A stretch of DNA of 64,000 nt, from contig NC_053044.1 of the NCBI RefSeq assembly GCF_003473485.1, positions 7,700,501 to 7,764,500 of the forward strand. The letters are read 5' to 3'. Positions 46,401 to 57,141 of the stretch are shown here, piece by piece. How positions within the stretch are numbered: the stretch's first letter is position 1; the number at the start of each line of letters is the position of its first letter. The position numbers and the translations under genes were made by a program. The DNA is from Medicago truncatula (Eukaryota; Streptophyta; Magnoliopsida; Fabales; Fabaceae). The notes beneath the pieces were generated by a model. That model ran no database searches, had not been told where the DNA came from, and saw only the letters and a program-made list of their open reading frames with translations.

Positions 46401-48803
46401 GTTCTGTCAGAATAATTTTATTTTAATGTAAGTCGTGGTTATAAGAAATTATCCATACAAGTGTGTGCATTATGTGTAACAGTCAAAGTAATCATTGTCT
46501 ACGATATAGAATAAGGAGAAAACAGAAAAATATATAACACTGTTGCATGTAATCCTACAAAAGGATAATGTAATTTACAACTCACCTGAGCAGCGTGCTT
46601 TCTCCCAGCAAGATGTTTGATATATGCATCTTGACTAGTGCACAAAACATTGCAAGTTGAGCAAACCGTTGCAGAATCAACCTGTTTCTTAGGCTCGGAT
46701 TGCTTGGCTACAGGACCAATTAACGCTTGTCCTTGAATACTACTTGTGTCAGTTTGTACATTCGCATGAGATGCAATAGTAGGATTAGTCTGTATCTGCA
46801 AATTCTTCTTGTGTTTCTTTCCAGCTATGTGACTATCATAAGAGTCTTTGCTATTGACATCAACTTTACACACTTCACATCTCAAAGCTATGGTGACTTT
46901 GGTTTGGTTAGGCAACATTGTTGTAGTCTCATTGCCATAAATTTGTGGTGGCCATGTACCATTCCACACAGAAGGTAAACTTGCAGGTGCTGCTGAAGCC
47001 TCGTGTGATGAACCAACAGCCTGCAATATTAGAAGCATTGAACACAAAACCAGAGTGAAAGTCAGAAGCTTCCAATAAAATTCAAAACCCTGACGTAAGG
47101 GATCAAATCAAATGCAGTTTACCTCCCTATTTTATTATTCTCACTTTTCACAATATATATCACAATTTTCCCAATTCTATTTACATTATATGATCATAAT
47201 TAAAATAGATAGATTATTAAAAGTACTCTGACTATCATCATTCATCTTCTTTCCACATTTTTAAAAATTGTTTTTGAAAAGAATCACATTAACAAAGAAG
47301 AAAAAGCATACAAGTGATAATCACGTGAAACACTCACAGTCATAGGTAATCGACCATGATATCCATATTGTCCTATTAGGTGTTGTCAACAACGAGTTGC
47401 AGAAAATAATGATTTGTTCAAATTCTGCTAACAAAAGCTACCATTTGACAATTATTTGTATTAAATAGAGTATCATGTGAAGACAAATGATAACCACGTT
47501 AACAAAGAAGAAAAAACATACAAGTGATAACCACATGAAGACATTCACACTCGTAGTTAATGATTGCCACGAGTTTGGCTTCTAGTTATACACTTCTTTA
47601 AGCATGCTATGCTATCCATATTGTCCTATTCGGTGTGGTCAATAACGGTTTGCGTAAAATAACGATATTTTCAAATTCCACGAACAAAAGCCACTATTTG
47701 ACATTATTTGTATTAAATAGAGTATCGTGAGACAATAGTGACTTGTTCTATATGCTATATCAACTTTTACAGTGTTTTAAGTCGTGATTGCAGTCACAGT
47801 TTTTTATATTGTAACTAATTATAGTCAATTACAACTTATGCAATCTCAACCTCGTTTGCAGCAGAGATCAAAAACTATGATGTTGTAGCCACAACCGCAG
47901 TATAGGCCCATTTTAAAAACCCTAATTATGAAAATCACGCCATTGCCTCGCCTTTCTTTTGCAAACCTTAGTCATGACAATCGCGGTATCGTTCCATTTA
48001 AAAACCCTAATTATGATAATCACGCCATTGTCTCACCTTTCATTTGCGAACCCTAAATATGACAATCACGTCACAATCGCGGTATCATTCCATTTTAAAA
48101 CCCTAACTATGACAGTCACACCACAATCATTTCCATTCTAAAAACGCTAATTAAGATGAATTCCAACACCCACTAAACAGAACTTCACATTATCATCAAC
48201 AAGTAAAAAAACTCAACCAAAACTTATCCACTATTTCATAACTAGACATCAAGTTTTTAAACCTAACAACTACAACAAAATGCAACAACAATTTCAACAA
48301 ATCAATAAAATAAAATAGCAACAAAACAGAAAATCAGATTTTGATCACAAATTTGAAAACTAAGATCAAAAGGGTGGGTGAACCAAACAACTACGTTAAA
48401 ATGAAACAACAATTTCAACAAAAGAGAAAAACAACAACAATAAATAAAAATAAACACAAATATTGATAATGAGAATTACAAAACAACCCAGATGAAAAAA
48501 AATAAGAAAAATCAAATTTTGATTACAAATTCGAAAACAATGATCAAAAGGGTGATTGAAACTTACAAGATCATATCTGATAGGTTCAGATTGTGGAACG
48601 ATCCAATTCTGATAATCTGTAGGTTGGGAGGTGTAAATGGAAACAGGAGGTGCAAAAGATGTTGAATTTGCAAGTGGGTCAGTGCCAGGAGGATGAAGTG
48701 AAGGATCAGGAAATGATGAATAGTAGGGTTGATGTTGTTGTTGCTGGAAATTGTAGGGTTGAGCTTGGTATTGTTGGTGGTGGTGTTGTTGTTGAGGGTA
48801 CAT
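43468..48803 (-). CDS. Protein with four U1/matrin-type C2H2 zinc fingers (393 aa)
   Basis: Three exons on the minus strand: 48803-48567, 47020-46586, 43977-43468 (1182 nt in frame, all phase-0 junctions). The first 45 residues are Gln/His/Tyr-rich (YPQQQHHHQQ). Four fingers with exact C-x2-C-x12-H-x5-H spacing follow: C127-H149, C199-H221, C263-H285 and C359-H381, each ending in HxxGxKH. This is the zf-met/JAZ type of dsRNA-binding and U1C-like proteins, not the DNA-binding TFIIIA type. Fingers come in two pairs, one pair per large exon, each pair separated by an LIGP motif, which points to duplication of a two-finger exon. It is probably a nuclear RNA-binding protein; no specific partner can be named. 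Both introns are large and full of repeats. Confidence 0.88.
44471..44815. mobile_element. Mutator-type foldback MITE in intron 2 of the zinc-finger gene
   Basis: The 345-bp palindromic element begins GGGTTAATAGTGCTTTACCC and ends GGGTAAAGCACTATAACCC. It is flanked by a perfect 9-bp duplication TTAATTATA (44462-44470 and 44816-44824). Internal tandem pieces (AAACCGAAATTTGCTCAAAT and a near copy) fill the centre. Confidence 0.85.
44840..45121 (+). mobile_element. 5'-truncated LINE-like 3' tail in intron 2 of the zinc-finger gene
   Basis: G/T-rich sequence ends TGAATAAATTCGCCATTT followed by a run of 13 A (45109-45121), as at the 3' end of plant LINE transcripts. A similar tail occurs at 54340-54645. 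No coding domain is kept and no target duplication was confirmed. Confidence 0.45.
45122..46585. other. Remaining part of intron 2 of the zinc-finger gene
   Basis: The plus-strand open frames here (45418-46236) show no recognisable domain and lie inside the intron. A GC-richer patch near 45480-45560 (GTGGCGGCTATAATGCTG) may be an old transposon fragment. No independent gene is called. Confidence 0.4.
47297..48135. repeat. Tandem duplications in intron 1 of the zinc-finger gene
   Basis: A block of about 200 bp (47297-47490) is repeated at 47503-47725. Both copies contain CATACAAGTGATAA, TATCCATATTGTCCTATT and the dispersed TGTTGTCAA repeat also seen in the GH79 introns. From about 47918 a unit of about 75 bp (AAACCCTAATTATGA, AATCACGCCATTG, CAATCGCGGTATC) is repeated 2.5 times to 48135. 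Confidence 0.65.
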
Positions 48804-49206
48804 TTTGGTTTTGGAATGATTTTGTGTTTGTTATGTGATTATTGATTTGTAGTGACAGTGTAAACTTGTGAAAAATGATTTGATTGAGTGTGAAGAAAAA
48901 AGAAAAAAAACCAAACAAATTGGGTATGAATTCGTGGGCTTTTTTTGTTTGTTTGAGAATGTTTCCTGTTTACTACTTTTGAAGAGTACTATTATTGATT
49001 AGGAAAATGTTGTTATTGATTAGGAAAATGTTGTTATGGAATTAAAAAAGGAAATATTTTCTTAAAAAATGTGTATTATATTTTTTTGAAAGTTGAATAT
49101 ATGTCACTTTAATGTAAAATATGACTTTTTTTCTACTTTTAGTTTGTTAACTAGTGTTTTGGAAGTACCGGTTGTCAAGATTCGATTGATTATTACTCTT
49201 TTCGCT
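48804..49206 (-). promoter_or_regulatory. Upstream region of the zinc-finger gene
   Basis: About 100 bp of A/T-rich leader precede the ATG on the minus strand. A tandem GATTAGGAAAATGTTGTTAT (near 48997 and 49018) is seen further upstream. No clear TATA box. Confidence 0.35.
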
Positions 49207-49459
49207 TACTTCCTCTATTTTAAAATGAATGTCGTTTAAGATTTTTACACACATATTAAGAAATGAATTAATAAAAATAAAGAGAGATGATATTTTAGTA
49301 AATTATCCTAATCAACTATTGGTTTCTTTCTCATTAAAGAAAAATAATAATTTCGAAGTAGTGTATATAGTAGTATTAATTGAATGATACAATTGAAAAG
49401 AAAAAGTTATTATTGCATTCGTAACTAAAAGTGACATTCATTTTGAAACAGATGGAGTA
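49207..49459. mobile_element. Stowaway-like MITE
   Basis: TACTTCCTCTATTTTAAAAT with AATGTCGTTT, and the inverse ending GAAACAGATGGAGTA, form inverted ends of about 30 bp around 190 bp of AT-rich sequence with TA at the borders. These are typical Stowaway termini. Confidence 0.7.
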
Positions 49460-51956
49460 TTAAATTGTTCATTTTCTTATATCAGCAATAGTTAACTTAA
49501 GTGTCGTTTGGCATTTAGCGCTCACCACTTTTAAGATCAGTTCAAGCAGTTTTTAAGATGGTTCAACCACTGCCGAACAACATTTAACTGCCGCTGATAT
49601 TAGAGAGAATGAACAATTTCATAAGTAAGAAGAGTAATTTTCACTACTATTTGCACCTCAAATATATGGTTGGATATAGAGAGTATGAATTGTGAATGTA
49701 AGGTATCGATAAGATATTATTCACAAACATTTAAACACTTCATTTAAAGAGATTTTGATGGAAGGCAAACTGCAGTTGAAGAAATCGATTTTCAAAAGCT
49801 ATGAATAGCTGCTTCACCTAGATTTGAGTTTGGGCAGGAAAACGTATGATGGCTTCATCTAATTGAGAGAGAACCAAACACTCCATAATCGAATTGGGAT
49901 GGTTGGAAGCGCGTTTTTCACTTTTCACCATGTAAGTACTTAGCAGGGGTAGTGAGAATTGATTCACCACCACTCCACCATCGATCTAATCCATCCAACT
50001 AAAAAAAATCGGTTAAGGAATTGAATTGAATCCATGCATGTCATCATATAAATTCAATGGATCCATTAAAATCCTTAACATATGATATTACTAGGTATAT
50101 CTTGCAAACTTTGTTAGAATTAGTATTTGCAAAAAAAAAATAGCATTAAGAATAACACTAATTTTACGAAATGTATTATTAGAACTTGGGAATTATCTAT
50201 CCTTTTGAAATTGTACATCCGATAGACATCACAAGACCTCTTTGTCAAAAAAAAAAAAAACATCACAAGACCTCAAAAGGTGTAATAAAATTTCATAGAG
50301 TAGTGATATTTGAACAACCATTTGATACAACTTTTGTGACAATTTATTTTTTCTCTCTTTTCATTGGTCAAAAACAATGGAGAGAGATAATAAGAGAAAA
50401 ATGTGAGTATGAGATAAAAAAATTGTTAAAAAGTTGTCACAAAATGAAATATCGTTTCTCAATTTCATATGATATAGTCTAGGCAAAGTTCGATTACAAG
50501 GAGATATACTTACAAGGATTTAGACACCTTCCTACAAAAAAAGGATTTAGACACCTAAAAAAATAAATAACTTTTTTTTGTGGCTGGGGTTTGATTTTCG
50601 GAGCTTGCATATATTATGCATTGTTTCTACCAACTGACCTAAGCTCATGAAGATTAAAAAATAAATAATATTTAACAAAAAGGACAAAAAATATATAAAA
50701 CTTAGAATAATTTCCGTGTGGACACATGGTTTAGACATTTTATTACATACGCACAAAAAATAACATCATATAATTATTTAATTATTATTACTTTTTATTT
50801 TTATTCTTTTTTGTGTGTGACCAAAGAGAAAATCTTTCATGGACACAATCACAAATCAATATTGTTAGGCACCCTTTCACATGAAATGACAAAAATTTAA
50901 GAAAAAATATTTAGGCATATCAATTAAATCATTCAATTTTGTTCTCTTTTTCTTTAAAAAAAATTATTCTCTTTTTCTCTCTCTATGATTTTATGGTGTG
51001 CCCAACTATATTTATTTGGACTTGTGTCCAATGAAGTATATCTCGTGACCAAATGAAGTGCCTATCATTGTGCCCATACAATAATGCTCATAAAATTTAT
51101 ATAGTGACCAAAATCAAAGTCTAACCAATTTTATTATAATCACAAGAAACATATACAGTTAATCCTTATAAAATTGACCATATTTTGGTATGTGCCAACT
51201 GCCAACTGTCTCTATTTTACCAACTCTTCCATCTCACCAGCATAGGAGAGTTTTCATTCTCTTTGATTTTGATCCTAAGACACCTCCTAAGGTTAAAATT
51301 CTTATCTACACTCTGATCATTAGATATACAAAAAAATAGAGGTTCTTAATTATAAACTTTTAACATAAAAACAAACAGAATAAAAAAGGTTATCTTAGTT
51401 AGTTGCATTTTGTGATGTGTCAAGTTATAAGCTGTTACAATTGAGTTACATAATTGTGGTCACATATTATCAATTTATGAATGATTTCAAAATTTCATTA
51501 ATTTTATAAGCTAAACATGTGATTCACTTAATATTAGTATTTACAAACCAAAATGTTACTATAGAAATTTCACACACATAGAATTTTGCAATGGTCAAAG
51601 TTTGTGAAAAACAAGCTAACATACAATTCCTCAAGCTTCAAAGATAGAACAATCATGAGGTTAAAATTTGCAGCATAGGAATCTATTCTTTGAAGTATGA
51701 ACAAAGTAATCATCATTTATCACCATCCAACAAAAGAATACAATATTCACAAAAAGAAAGCAATATCAAAAGTTCCTTGTAAACTACTAGAAGAATAAAA
51801 GCAGAACAAAAAACATCTCAAAAAGCTACATGATTCCTTTAAAGAATTAATGAAAAAAAATGCAAAAACTTTTCCTATACAGATTCAAATCTTCAATCTA
51901 AAGTCGAATCAAATTGAACCGAACCGAATCGAGCCAACGCTAAAAACTGGAATGAA
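49460..51956. other. Intergenic region between the two zinc-finger genes
   Basis: AT-rich and without a supported gene. It contains a diverged tRNA-derived SINE-like unit on the minus strand (50578-50652, family of 2769-2850). The last 300 bp are presumably the 3' UTR of the ZAT-like gene. The small frame at 50186-50482 has no recognisable domain. Confidence 0.45.
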
Positions 51957-53363
51957 CTAGTTTGATAGTAGACCTACCATTGCCTCTTGTTTGAGACTGC
52001 TTCCAACTAACCACCATGGTTTGTAAATCTCAGAATGACCATTTCTTTCATCATCAATACTTGCAGCAGGAAGATTAAGATCAAGATCAAGATAATCCCT
52101 CATTTCAGCAACTTCTTCATTAAGCATAACTCTTTCACTTTCTACCATTCTTCCCTCAGCATCTACTTCCAATTCCAATTCAGCACTGTTTCCATTCTCA
52201 CTGCTTTGATCATTTCTTGAAGCAGAAAAGCCTTTGGTTCTCTTATGACTAGCTCTATGTCCTCCAAGAGCTTGATAAGATTGAAATTTTTTGTTGCAAG
52301 TAGCACATTCAAATTTTCCTCTTTTCTGATATTTTCTCTTCCTGAATTCACCTTCTGATGTAACCTTAGTTTCAGAATCAACAACATTGACCTCAAATGC
52401 TAAATCAGAATCAACCTCAATCTCCATTTTCTTCTTCTCATCTTTTCCATTCTCAACAACAGAAACTCTAGCTTTCTTCATCTTCAATCCATCATCATTA
52501 TCAAAAACTTCTAAACTTTTCCCTTTGGACATAACATCTGAAGAAACAACATTACCAAAATCTAACTTCTTTGGTTTTTTGTTCATTTTCACAATTTCAG
52601 AACTATTAGTGATAAACTTTTTCCCTTCAATCTTAGAAACTAAATGAGTTAACGGCGCTTCGAATTCCAAAGAATTCTCATCATTATCATTATCATCATT
52701 ATTATCAGAAAATTCAGCAATAGAATTGATACCAAACCAAGGTCTTACATCTCTACTAAGCATTATCAAACTCATAGCAACCTCTTCTTGTTCCTTTTCA
52801 TCACTATTATCAGAAGATTCAGCAATAGAATCTAAAGAATTATCACCAAAATTCACAACAGAAGTTGAAGTATTACTCTTATTGTACCTTGTTCTTAACT
52901 TTCTTTTGGATCTTCTCTTTCTTTTTGGAAGAACAGTTGCATTAGAATCATCATCTTCTTCTTCTTCTTCTTCATCCAATTCAAAACTATTCTTCTTCTT
53001 ATGACACTTCATGTGACCAAACAAAGCTTTCATAGATTGAAACCCTTTACCACATTCTTTACACAATTTATCCAAAACAACATCAAAAGGATCTTGAATC
53101 TCTTGTTCATTAGTTGAATCAGTGAGTACTCTCCAAGTTTTCTTTGGATTCTCTCTAAGACCATAACCTTCTTCCTTCTTCATTCTTCTTCTTGCAGCAA
53201 CAACATACTCATCACCATCATCATCATGATCATCATCATAATCATCATCATGATCATGATCATGAGACCTCATGTGACCACCTAATGATTTACCAGAAGC
53301 AAAACTTTTTCTGCAGAATTTGCACACATGTTTCAATTTCATCACTTCTTGATCTTCTTCCAT
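51957..53363 (-). CDS. ZAT-like C2H2 zinc-finger repressor with EAR motif (468 aa)
   Basis: Intronless minus-strand CDS. I start it at the ATG of MEEDQEVMKLKHVC (53363); the frame is open a little further but without an earlier ATG. Three plant-type C2H2 fingers are present: C14-H34 (SFASGKSLGGHMRSH), C101-H121 (GFQSMKALFGHMKCH) and C353-H373 (KFQSYQALGGHRASH), each centred on the QALGGH-type helix, the second with LFGH. A long acidic spacer, a basic KRKRRSKRKLR stretch (about 147-157, probable nuclear signal) and a C-terminal EAR motif DLDLNLP (about 426-432) follow the ZAT1/4/9 layout. It should be a nuclear transcriptional repressor. Finger 1 is followed directly by an Asp/His run (about 35-52). 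Confidence 0.92.
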   Translation of the reverse strand: MEEDQEVMKLKHVCKFCRKSFASGKSLGGHMRSHDHDHDDDYDDDHDDDGDEYVVAARRRMKKEEGYGLRENPKKTWRVLTDSTNEQEIQDPFDVVLDKLCKECGKGFQSMKALFGHMKCHKKKNSFELDEEEEEEDDDSNATVLPKRKRRSKRKLRTRYNKSNTSTSVVNFGDNSLDSIAESSDNSDEKEQEEVAMSLIMLSRDVRPWFGINSIAEFSDNNDDNDNDENSLEFEAPLTHLVSKIEGKKFITNSSEIVKMNKKPKKLDFGNVVSSDVMSKGKSLEVFDNDDGLKMKKARVSVVENGKDEKKKMEIEVDSDLAFEVNVVDSETKVTSEGEFRKRKYQKRGKFECATCNKKFQSYQALGGHRASHKRTKGFSASRNDQSSENGNSAELELEVDAEGRMVESERVMLNEEVAEMRDYLDLDLNLPAASIDDERNGHSEIYKPWWLVGSSLKQEAMVGLLSN

Positions 53364-53396
53364 TGTTGAAACCACAAAAACTTCAAGAATTAACTA

Positions 53397-53776
53397 CTAA
53401 AAGAGTAATCTTTATCAGTAAAAAAAAAAAACCAAACTTTGAAACAGAATCAATAACACCAAGAATGTTGAATTGGGCTATTTCAATTTTCATGTAATAA
53501 ACCAAACGACCCAGATGAGAAAAAATGATCAGAAAGTGAAAATAAGCACGACCCAGATGAGATTATGGAGTGAAATCGTCATATCTTGCAAAACCCATAT
53601 CTGAAATGAGATAAAAATTCAAACTTTGAAGTTAAGAAAGTGTGAAAATTGATGTAATAAAGGAAGAAAAAAGAAGGTGTAGTGAGTAGTGTGTATAGCA
53701 TTTGGAAGATGAATTTTGATGAAGAAGAAAAAAAAGAATGAAACTTTGAAGTAGTTGAAGCGATTTTTACCTTTGA

Positions 53777-53824
<48 letters not shown>

Positions 53825-53830
53825 TGAATG
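53397..53830 (-). promoter_or_regulatory. Leader, probable 5'-UTR intron and GA tract of the ZAT-like gene
   Basis: On the minus strand CTTCAAAG|GTAAAAATC (donor at 53770) and CTCTTTTAG (acceptor at 53397) bracket an intron of about 374 bp in the leader. An uninterrupted (GA)n tract of about 42 bp (53780-53821) sits in the leader exon or just at its start; CT-rich leaders are common in plant genes. Inferred from sequence fit. Confidence 0.5.
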
Positions 53831-54339
53831 AATGAGCTAAGAGTAGTTTTTGTTTGATTCTATTTATTTATATTTGGAAGAAAAATCCATGCATAAGAAA
53901 GATTAAAAATGTAATTTTTTCAAAACAATTTAAAAAGTAAGAAAAAATGTGAAGTATGAGAGAGGGATAGTATAGTGTGTGTATTGAAGTGAGGATTCTA
54001 TGGTACTTCTTGATCCAATGGTTTCAGATTTATCCATGTCAGCATTCTCTATAGAGTGTTATCATTATAATTTCACAATTTATTCACCTTTTTAACTTTC
54101 TTTTTAACCTTTTTTTTGTTAATCTTGGTAGTTAGTTAGTACAAATGCACACACACTCTTCAACTCAAAGGTTCCACTCTTCCTTTATTCCTCTAAACTT
54201 TGTATCACAAATGATGTGTTTCTTTCAATTTTTTATTCAGTTGTTAGTTAAAAACAGTTTTTTTTTTTTAAGTGGGTCCACTTGTTTTAGTTGTCCCATT
54301 TACTTTCTTTTTCATGAAGTAACAACAACACTCTGATCC
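53831..54339 (-). promoter_or_regulatory. Promoter region of the ZAT-like gene
   Basis: A TATA-like TATAAATAAATA occurs on the minus strand near 53861-53873, just upstream of the GA tract. The rest holds poly-T runs and no recognised element. Confidence 0.35.
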
Positions 54340-54645
54340 ATTTTCTTCTTATTCCAACAAACTTTAAGTGGGTATTTTATTGAGGGTTTTTTTTTTCTTT
54401 CTATAGGGGTAAGTAGTGAAGACGGATGGCGTGGGATATCGTTTTTCCAGTAGTTATTCTCTTGTAGGAGTCTGTTTTTAGGTGGTAATATGTTTTTGGT
54501 GGGTTTCGTCCTCTTGAGTGTTTTAGGATTTGATTTTTGGATATTCCGCCTATATATGGCACATTTGATTTGTACTTTCAATTTCATCGATCTCTATTCA
54601 TCTTGGGTTGTTCAATAAAATTTGCTGCTTAAAGAAAAAAAACAC
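54340..54645 (+). mobile_element. 5'-truncated LINE-like 3' tail
   Basis: G/T-rich sequence with GGTAATATGTTTTTGGTGGG ends TCAATAAAATTTGCTGCTTA, AAG and an A run at about 54632-54642. It resembles the tail at 44840-45121 in composition and ending. No coding remnant. Confidence 0.4.
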
Positions 54646-57141
54646 ACAAAGGTCTCTTAAGTGGCAATGCTACTGTTTTGGTTTCTTTGATTCTTCACAC
54701 CGATTTTGACTTTTGAGACACACATTTCAAGGATAATTTGGTAATTTTAAATTCCCAAAGCATTTGGATCTGTGGGTGGGTCCTTGTCAAGTGGGGTCGG
54801 TCGGTTTCTCTTTTTTAATTTAAAAAATCTATTTTATTGGACAGTTATGTTTTTCACTATTAAAAATTTCTTATAATTTTGGAAGTATACATTTGAATTG
54901 CAAAAATTATTTCATAAAAATAAAAAGTTGCACAAATTATATGAAAGAAAATTATGTTGTTGCTGAAAATTTGTTGGATGGCGGTTTTAGAAAGAAAAAA
55001 AAATTAAAATCTTATTTTAAATTAATTAAATATACAAAATATATGACATTTGATGATTTTTTTTAAGGATTTAATGATACGATGATGATGATGATGATGT
55101 GTATCTAAAATAAATTTAAGGTATATATTGTAAAGCCTAATTCAATTGACAATATTGATGTCGTTTGATTGGATAGTTTATTTAAAATTCGAACTCAAGA
55201 CGCGTGACTTTCAATGACATTTGTTGGTCCATTTACTTAAGGCATGGGCAGGCTTCTATATTGCTATTTTTCTTTCTTGATTCATGGAAAATTTAGCCTC
55301 TTTTTCTTTCATTTTTTATTTTTTATTTTTAAGATTTGCTGCTTTTACATATACAGTCCATCTCTTTTTTACTACACCTATTTGGGAACTGAGCCATACA
55401 ATGGGATAACAACAATTTGAGCTGATGTAGAATTGATGTACAAAAACTAAGGGTCTTTTTATGAAATCAAAATTAACATAATGACATGTTAACAAATAGA
55501 GAGGTGATACATAAACATCTATGTGGCAAACCTCTCTATACATCCCTTATGTGGTACACATTTGACATTAATAAATAATAAATGTTAAAAAGAATAAAAA
55601 AATAATGAAAAGGAAATAATGTTTCCCTCACGCTCTCTCTCCTTCGCCAGTTTTTTTTTCCTTCCACCCTTCTCCACTATTCCGATGTCTTCCTCACTGC
55701 CTCCGGCCCACGGTCTCGCCGTTCTTTGATCAGGCCACCACCCCAACGTTGGGTCGCGAGATCTTCCGACGACGAGAGATCGGAGGTCGGGTAGAAAATG
55801 ATGATAGACCACTTTAAAAATTGGGTGGAAACTATAACATAAATTAGAGTTAACAGTATTTTTCAGACCAAACAAGGCTATTAACAGCCATGGAAGCGGA
55901 CTAACCAGCATATTATACATTTTGAATAAGTATTTTAGATTCAAGATAGAACTTGTGATGGGTAACACTTGTTTACCCATTTTAGATTCATCATTTTTTT
56001 TGGCCTTGCATTTCCTTTTTCAGTTTGATCTGAATTTGTGTTCTTTATTCTAATTTGGGTAGATGTGAGAGAGAGCCGCGACGGAAGCCGGCAAGAAAAA
56101 AGAGAGGGACAACAAAGACGAGAGAGAGGGGTGGATGGAGGAGAGAAAGAAGAGTTCAGAGAAAATGACACATGAAATCTCAATTTTACCCCTTCCTTTT
56201 TAACAAAATTACAAAGCTGCCATCCACATGGGCAGGTGTATAAGAGGGGTACAAGGAAAAGTGTGTCTATGAATCATTTTCCTAACAAATATAATCCATG
56301 TTCATTATTCCATACAATTCAAAATGCTAGTTGAAGAACTTTGAATATGTTATTGTTAGATTTTAAGTGTGAGTTGTTAAGTATCACATCATCTATGAAT
56401 AAGTAAAATGTTTGATTTATATCAGTTTATATCAGAAGTTGGTCAATAATCTAATGCCTTAAGGTTTTTGATGGAGATGTAACGTCTCCCTCTCTTTTGG
56501 TCTGGAGCATGTTGTTTCTCCCGTGACCTATGAACTCCGCAATAAGTACTATCTGGGCAAAGTTCGTTTGGCGTATTAACTACAACATTTTTCTTACTAT
56601 CTTTTCTTTTCAATCGACGAAGTGAATATCGAAAATTCATTGCATTAAAAAGCTACTACAACCAGATTTTTGTTGAGGCATTGTCGCAAATTTGTCATGA
56701 TGAATGAGGGTGCATGACATGTACCTTGCCACATAGCATGAGTACTCACACTCAACAATGAAAGCAGGTCCCTTGTCATGCAAGTAATCTTATTTGTCAA
56801 ATTAAACATAGCTTATTCTTGATGATGTTCTATTCTATTCTACAAATCACCTAAAGTTAGGTTTCATGTTAATAGGCAATAACATTAATAAACATTACAC
56901 ACGGTATTATTTTAAAAACTTGATTTCAATAAACAATCTATGAGGCTATGAATGTACCAATAAACATGTGAAATATAAATATGCCTTCAAGATTAAAGTT
57001 GAAACCCATGAGCATCACATGCTTCACAAAAATAAACTACTGTAGTGTTTGGGTCTAATTAAAACCAAGTACTGACCCACACTTGTAATAAGCAAAAAAA
57101 CAAACTTAAATGTTGGGGTTTATTATGTTATCACCACCCTC
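54646..57141. other. Intergenic region without a supported gene
   Basis: It contains a (GAT)n tract at 55078-55099 and a GC-rich patch at 55620-55800 (CCTCCGGCCCACGGTCTCGC). A second patch lies at 56070-56160. Minus-strand frames cover both (55585-55980 and 55941-56183), but their translations are low-complexity and match no family I recognise. The patch may be a transposon or a broken gene leader. Confidence 0.35.

Noticed and set aside
55585-56183. Minus-strand frames in the GC-richer intergenic patch
   Set aside because: Low-complexity Arg/Ser-rich translation without family resemblance; kept only as an unresolved region.
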